From Chloroflexota bacterium (lineage in GTDB: Bacteria; Chloroflexota; Anaerolineae; Aggregatilineales; Phototrophicaceae), in contig JAEVZT010000574.1 in the NCBI GenBank assembly GCA_023392115.1, positions 1 to 8,382 of the forward strand: a DNA stretch of 8,382 nucleotides. Reading direction: 5' to 3'. Below, in pieces: positions 5,901-8,382 of the stretch; the stretch's first letter is position 1; every line of letters starts with the position of its first letter. The notes beneath the pieces were generated by a model that ran no database searches, was not told where the DNA came from, and saw nothing but the letters and a program-made list of their open reading frames with translations. The position numbers were made by a program, and so were the translations under genes.

Positions 5901-5930
5901 ATTATACTTGATATGAACGCGCGATTGCAA
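5901..5930 (-). promoter_or_regulatory. Promoter of the unknown three-gene cluster
   Basis: On the minus strand TTGCAA (5925-5930) is followed after 18 bases by a perfect TATAAT (5901-5906). The predicted leader is about 77 bases. A CGCGC (5893-5897) and GCGCG (5919-5923) pair brackets the -10 symmetrically and might mark a binding site. The -35 lies only 8 bases from the opposing -35 of the rpmH promoter. Confidence 0.6.
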
Positions 5931-5938
5931 GCGTTGGG

Positions 5939-5967
5939 TTGACCGCCCTTCCCCTGTCGTTTATACT
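5939..5967 (+). promoter_or_regulatory. Promoter of the rpmH operon
   Basis: TTGACC (5939-5944) and TATACT (5962-5967) are separated by exactly 17 bases, a near-ideal sigma70-type promoter. The predicted start is near 5974, with a leader of about 37 bases before the rpmH ATG. It is back to back with the promoter of the unknown cluster. Confidence 0.7.
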
Positions 5968-5975
5968 TATCCACT
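5967..5975 (+). promoter_or_regulatory. Near-consensus DnaA box overlapping the rpmH start site
   Basis: TTATCCACT matches the bacterial DnaA box TTATCCACA at 8 of 9 positions. A poorer inverted copy, TGTGAATCG (5975-5983), follows at once. It begins on the last base of the -10 and reaches the predicted start site, so bound DnaA would be placed to repress or modulate rpmH. One good box is not enough to call an origin. Confidence 0.4.
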
Positions 5976-6010
5976 GTGAATCGACCTTTTTAAAGTAGGA
6001 ACACAAAGAA

Positions 6011-6190
6011 ATGTCAACCAAGCGAACATACCAGCCGAAGATTCGCCGCCGTCAGCGCGTGCATGGTTTCCGTGCTCGTATGGCGACCCGCAACGGGCGC
6101 AAAGTCTTGAAAGCGCGCCGCGCCAAGGGACGTCATGTGCTCGCCGTGACGCCGGTACACGTCAAGAAGATCAACTGGAAAGCGCACTAA
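6011..6190 (+). CDS. rpmH: Large ribosomal subunit protein bL34
   Basis: This 59-residue, highly basic protein is a structural component of the 50S subunit. The family signature is clear: [20 protein letters not shown] (4-23), then [18 protein letters not shown] (24-41). Bacterial L34 is usually about 44-50 residues; this copy has two extra residues at the N-terminus and about 11 extra at the C-terminus (from about residue 49, [14 protein letters not shown]). The ATG is the only sensible start; TAGGA lies 10 bases upstream, a somewhat long spacing. It is the first gene of the operon with rnpA, whose start is 8 bases after the stop. Confidence 0.96.
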   Translation: MSTKRTYQPKIRRRQRVHGFRARMATRNGRKVLKARRAKGRHVLAVTPVHVKKINWKAH

Positions 6191-6198
6191 CAAACCGG

Positions 6199-6549
6199 AT
6201 GCAGCGGCGCTATCGCCTTCGCCGGGGTGAAGACTTTGAACACCTGCGCCGGGTGGGACTCACCTACCATCATCGCCTGATGATGTTGAGCGTTACGCAG
6301 AACGATTTGATGCACAATCGATACGGATTCATCGTCTCGAAGGGATTGGGCAACGCGGTGACGCGCAATCGTGTGCGGCGCTTGCTGCGCGAAGCGGTGC
6401 GGTCGCTGCATCCCCGGTTGAAGCCGGGGAACGATGTCGTCATCATCGCGCGCCGTCCAATTGTCGAGCAACCTTTCGCGTCGGTGCTGCGTACAGTAGA
6501 TGAATTGTTCCACCGGGCGGAGTTGGTGCAAGAAGGAGAAGCCTTGTGA
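6199..6549 (+). CDS. rnpA: Ribonuclease P protein component
   Basis: This 116-residue basic protein binds the RNase P RNA and helps it cleave the 5' leader of precursor tRNAs. The conserved RNR region is present: [20 protein letters not shown] (43-62), followed by REAVR. The N-terminal [16 protein letters not shown] and the later [11 protein letters not shown] (77-87) also fit the family, and length is typical. There is no clear Shine-Dalgarno before the ATG at 6199, so initiation probably depends on ribosomes finishing rpmH 8 bases upstream. The stop overlaps the yidD start by 4 bases (GTGA). Confidence 0.96.
   Translation: MQRRYRLRRGEDFEHLRRVGLTYHHRLMMLSVTQNDLMHNRYGFIVSKGLGNAVTRNRVRRLLREAVRSLHPRLKPGNDVVIIARRPIVEQPFASVLRTVDELFHRAELVQEGEAL
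6533..6538 (+). promoter_or_regulatory. Ribosome binding site of yidD supporting a GTG start
   Basis: AAGGAG, located in the last codons of rnpA, ends 7 bases before the GTG at 6546. No ATG is available nearby in frame, so the site fixes the non-ATG start. Confidence 0.7.
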
Positions 6550-6755
6550 AAACGCTGGCGCTGGCGCTCATCCGGTTCTACAAGCGTTTTATATCGCCCG
6601 TGCTGCCGTCAGCGTGCCGTTTCGAGCCGACATGCTCAGTGTATACCTATCAGGCAATTGAGAAGTACGGCGTGCTCAAAGGCGGGTGGATGGGAATTAA
6701 GCGGATCTCACGCTGTCATCCGTTGAATCCCGGCGGCTACGATCCGGTTCCGTAA
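6546..6755 (+). CDS. yidD: Membrane protein insertion efficiency factor YidD
   Basis: This 69-residue protein belongs to the YidD family, which associates with the inner face of the membrane and assists YidC/Sec-dependent insertion. The conserved core is present: [17 protein letters not shown] (10-26), [20 protein letters not shown] (28-47), then [14 protein letters not shown] at the end. The three conserved cysteines are C24, C30 and C57. An amphipathic N-terminal helix (about 2-15) fits membrane attachment. It begins with GTG, overlaps the rnpA stop by 4 bases, and has AAGGAG at 7 bases. Length is normal for the family. Confidence 0.95.
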   Translation: MKTLALALIRFYKRFISPVLPSACRFEPTCSVYTYQAIEKYGVLKGGWMGIKRISRCHPLNPGGYDPVP

Positions 6756-6757
6756 GT

Positions 6758-6763
6758 GAGGAG
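6758..6763 (+). promoter_or_regulatory. Ribosome binding site deciding the start of the beta-propeller lipoprotein
   Basis: GAGGAG ends 7 bases before a TTG at 6771. An in-frame GTG at 6756 lies before this site and has no ribosome site of its own, so the TTG start is preferred. Confidence 0.6.
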
Positions 6764-6770
6764 TAACTCG

Positions 6771-7946
6771 TTGAAGATCGCTTCATATGTAAGACGTTTT
6801 CCCATCGCCCTGCTGTTAGTTGGTTTCCTGCTGGTGGGTGCGTGCGTACCTCTGCCGCAGGACGCAAGCTGGGGACACATGACGCTGATTGGCGACCCTC
6901 AGCAAATCATGTTCGCCTTCAATGACCGCATTGTCTCGATTGACCCGATCGACGGGTCACTGACCGAGCTGCGCGACGCCGAGGGCAATGTCCGCGTCGA
7001 CGAACAGGGCAGCCCGCGTCCATGGCGTATACAGGCGAGCGGCGGCAACCAACCGGCGCGCTTCTACAGCACCCCGATTCAACTTGATGAGGATACGCTG
7101 CTGGCGGCAGCCTATAATCGCCGCCTGTTCGAGATCGATCTGCCCGCCGCGCGACTGCTGACGACCGAAGGGACGCAGATCAGCGGTCAGGTTGTCGCCG
7201 ACATGGCGACCAACGGTGACATGATCTACATCCCGTTGAGCGAGCGCGGGCTTGTCGCTGTCAACGCCGCCAGCCCGCTGGATGTCGCTTGGCGCTTCGA
7301 GTCTGAGCATGGCGTGTGGACGAAGCCGCTGGTCGTCGAGGATACCGTGTACGTCAGCGGCATGGATCATCACCTCTACGCGCTTGATTCCGCGACCGGT
7401 CAGGAACGCTGGCACGTCGATCTGGGCGGAGCTGTCGCTTCGACGCCGACGCTGCACGAGGATCACCTGTACGTCGGCAGCTTCGCGCGCAAGCTGTTCA
7501 AAATCAGACTGGATGGCAGCATCGCCGCCGAATTCTCGGTTAATGAGTGGGTCTGGGGTTCACCGGCAATTGTCGATAACACCCTGTACATTGGCGACGC
7601 GGGCGGGTGGGTCTACGCGCTGTCGCTGACCGCCGACGGCTTCGAGCCGGTCTGGAGCCGGCAGGTTGCCGGACGGACGATCCGCGCGACGCCGCTGGTT
7701 ACGGAAGACGCCGTGATCGTCGCTTCGCGCGACCAGAAAGTGTACTGGGTCAGCCGCGCAACGGGTGAAGAACTGTTTCAGCGCAACCTCGAAGCCGAAA
7801 TCCTTGCCGATCTGCTGCTGCTTGAGCCGGGCGAGACGCTGAATATCCCTGAGCCGATGGTGATCGTTAGCACGATGGCATACGACAAGCTGCTGTTCGC
7901 CTTTACCGTGGATAATGGCGAACTGCGCTGGCGTTATGCACAATAG
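6771..7946 (+). CDS. PQQ-like (BamB-like) beta-propeller lipoprotein
   Basis: The product is 391 residues from the TTG at 6771. The N-terminus is a lipoprotein signal: Lys/Arg-containing start (KIASYVRRF), hydrophobic core (11-22) and a lipobox LVGAC with the modified Cys at 25. The rest is beta-rich and made of repeated propeller blades of the PQQ-like type, for example YVSGMDHHLYALDSATGQERW (split at 194-214), YVGSFARKLFKIRLDG (234-249), SPAIVDNTLYIGDAGGWVYAL (264-284) and a final DNGELRWRY (381-389). About six or seven blades are likely. BamB-like propellers act as protein-binding scaffolds; no PQQ-enzyme catalytic residues are evident. It starts 15 bases after the yidD stop and ends 12 bases before yidC, so co-expression with the insertion machinery is expected. 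It should sit on the outer face of the cytoplasmic membrane. A specific role with YidC is inferred. Confidence 0.85.
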   Translation: MKIASYVRRFPIALLLVGFLLVGACVPLPQDASWGHMTLIGDPQQIMFAFNDRIVSIDPIDGSLTELRDAEGNVRVDEQGSPRPWRIQASGGNQPARFYSTPIQLDEDTLLAAAYNRRLFEIDLPAARLLTTEGTQISGQVVADMATNGDMIYIPLSERGLVAVNAASPLDVAWRFESEHGVWTKPLVVEDTVYVSGMDHHLYALDSATGQERWHVDLGGAVASTPTLHEDHLYVGSFARKLFKIRLDGSIAAEFSVNEWVWGSPAIVDNTLYIGDAGGWVYALSLTADGFEPVWSRQVAGRTIRATPLVTEDAVIVASRDQKVYWVSRATGEELFQRNLEAEILADLLLLEPGETLNIPEPMVIVSTMAYDKLLFAFTVDNGELRWRYAQ

Positions 7947-7958
7947 CCCGGAGCGCGT

Positions 7959-8382
7959 ATGGACTTCATCCTAAATCCATTTGTCACACTGCTGACATTT
8001 CTGTACTCGATATTCAACGATATGGTGCTGACGATCGTGGTCTTCACGATCCTCGTTCGCCTGCTCACCTATCCGTTGACGGCGCAGCAGATGCGCTCGT
8101 CGACGACCATGCAAAAGCTTCAGCCGGAGCTGAAGCAGCTGCAAGAGAAGTACAAGAACGACCGTGAGAAACTGGCGCAGGAACAGATGCGCCTGTACCG
8201 CGAGTACGGCATTAACCCGCTTGGCGGCTGTCTGCCGCTGCTGATCCAGTTCCCGATCTTCATCGCGCTCTACGGGGCGATCCAGTTCGCGCTGGCGGCG
8301 ACGCCGACGCACCTGCTCGACCTGTCGGGGCGTCTGCTCGTGCCCGGGTTGGACAACGTCATCCCGCTGAACAACATGTGGC
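7959..8382 (+). CDS. yidC: Membrane protein insertase YidC/Oxa1, N-terminal part (3' end beyond window)
   Basis: 141 codons are visible. The protein inserts and folds membrane proteins, alone or with SecYEG. It starts with a short N-terminus and a first transmembrane segment (about 7-34) rather than the long periplasmic domain of proteobacterial YidC, as in Gram-positive and chloroflexal members. R34 in ILVRLLTYPLT corresponds to the conserved groove Arg. Residues 40-83 form the cytoplasmic coiled-coil hairpin (MQKLQPELKQLQEKYKND and following), then the conserved GINPLGGCLPLLIQFPIFIALY (84-105) starts the second core helix. The ATG at 7959 has GGAG (7950-7953) at 5 bases. It follows yidD and the lipoprotein gene in one operon. 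Confidence 0.95.
   Translation, partial: MDFILNPFVTLLTFLYSIFNDMVLTIVVFTILVRLLTYPLTAQQMRSSTTMQKLQPELKQLQEKYKNDREKLAQEQMRLYREYGINPLGGCLPLLIQFPIFIALYGAIQFALAATPTHLLDLSGRLLVPGLDNVIPLNNMW

Noticed and set aside
5844..6010. Replication origin between the unknown cluster and rpmH
   Set aside because: Only one good and one poor DnaA box, no AT-rich unwinding region and no dnaA or dnaN in view; kept only as a regulatory-site finding.

Overview
The window looks like a chromosomal segment from a moderately GC-rich bacterium. The most likely group is Chloroflexota, in the Anaerolineae and relatives. This placement is an inference from three things: the style of the conserved but unfamiliar proteins, a single-membrane-type YidC without the long periplasmic domain, and a lipoprotein beta-propeller inside the rpmH-rnpA-yidD-yidC cluster. 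Nothing in the sequence proves the taxonomy. I see no tRNA, rRNA, CRISPR array, insertion sequence or phage gene. Coding density is high and the longest gap between genes is about 190 bases.

Layout from left to right. (1) 1-790, minus strand: N-terminal 263 residues of a PucR-type transcriptional regulator that runs off the left edge. Its upstream gap holds a perfect inverted repeat over a possible promoter. (2) 866-1252, minus: a small four-helix membrane protein of unknown function. (3) 1371-3345, plus: pfkA (6-phosphofructokinase) overlapping a LytR-CpsA-Psr (LCP) cell-wall ligase, transcribed divergently from the membrane protein through overlapping promoters. (4) 3349-5816, minus: three tightly spaced genes of unknown function. 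The first encodes a 523-residue multidomain protein, the second a small protein with a helix-turn-helix-like C-terminus, and the third a small helical protein. They converge on the LCP gene with only 3 bases between stop codons. (5) 5817-6010: a compact divergent control region with good sigma70-type promoters on both strands and a near-consensus DnaA box on the rpmH promoter. (6) 6011-8382, plus: rpmH, rnpA, yidD, a PQQ-like beta-propeller lipoprotein, and the first 141 residues of yidC, which runs off the right edge.

The right-hand operon joins ribosome assembly (L34), tRNA 5'-end maturation (RNase P protein) and membrane protein insertion (YidD, YidC). This arrangement often lies near the replication origin, although dnaA is not visible here. 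The beta-propeller lipoprotein inserted before yidC suggests an extracytoplasmic partner for insertion or folding. The candidate for an undescribed system is the three-gene unknown cluster. Its lead protein appears to combine winged-helix-like segments, a small beta-barrel-like segment and a segment that resembles a B3-type pseudobarrel. It may be a DNA-associated or transcription-associated module, but this is inference from residue patterns only.
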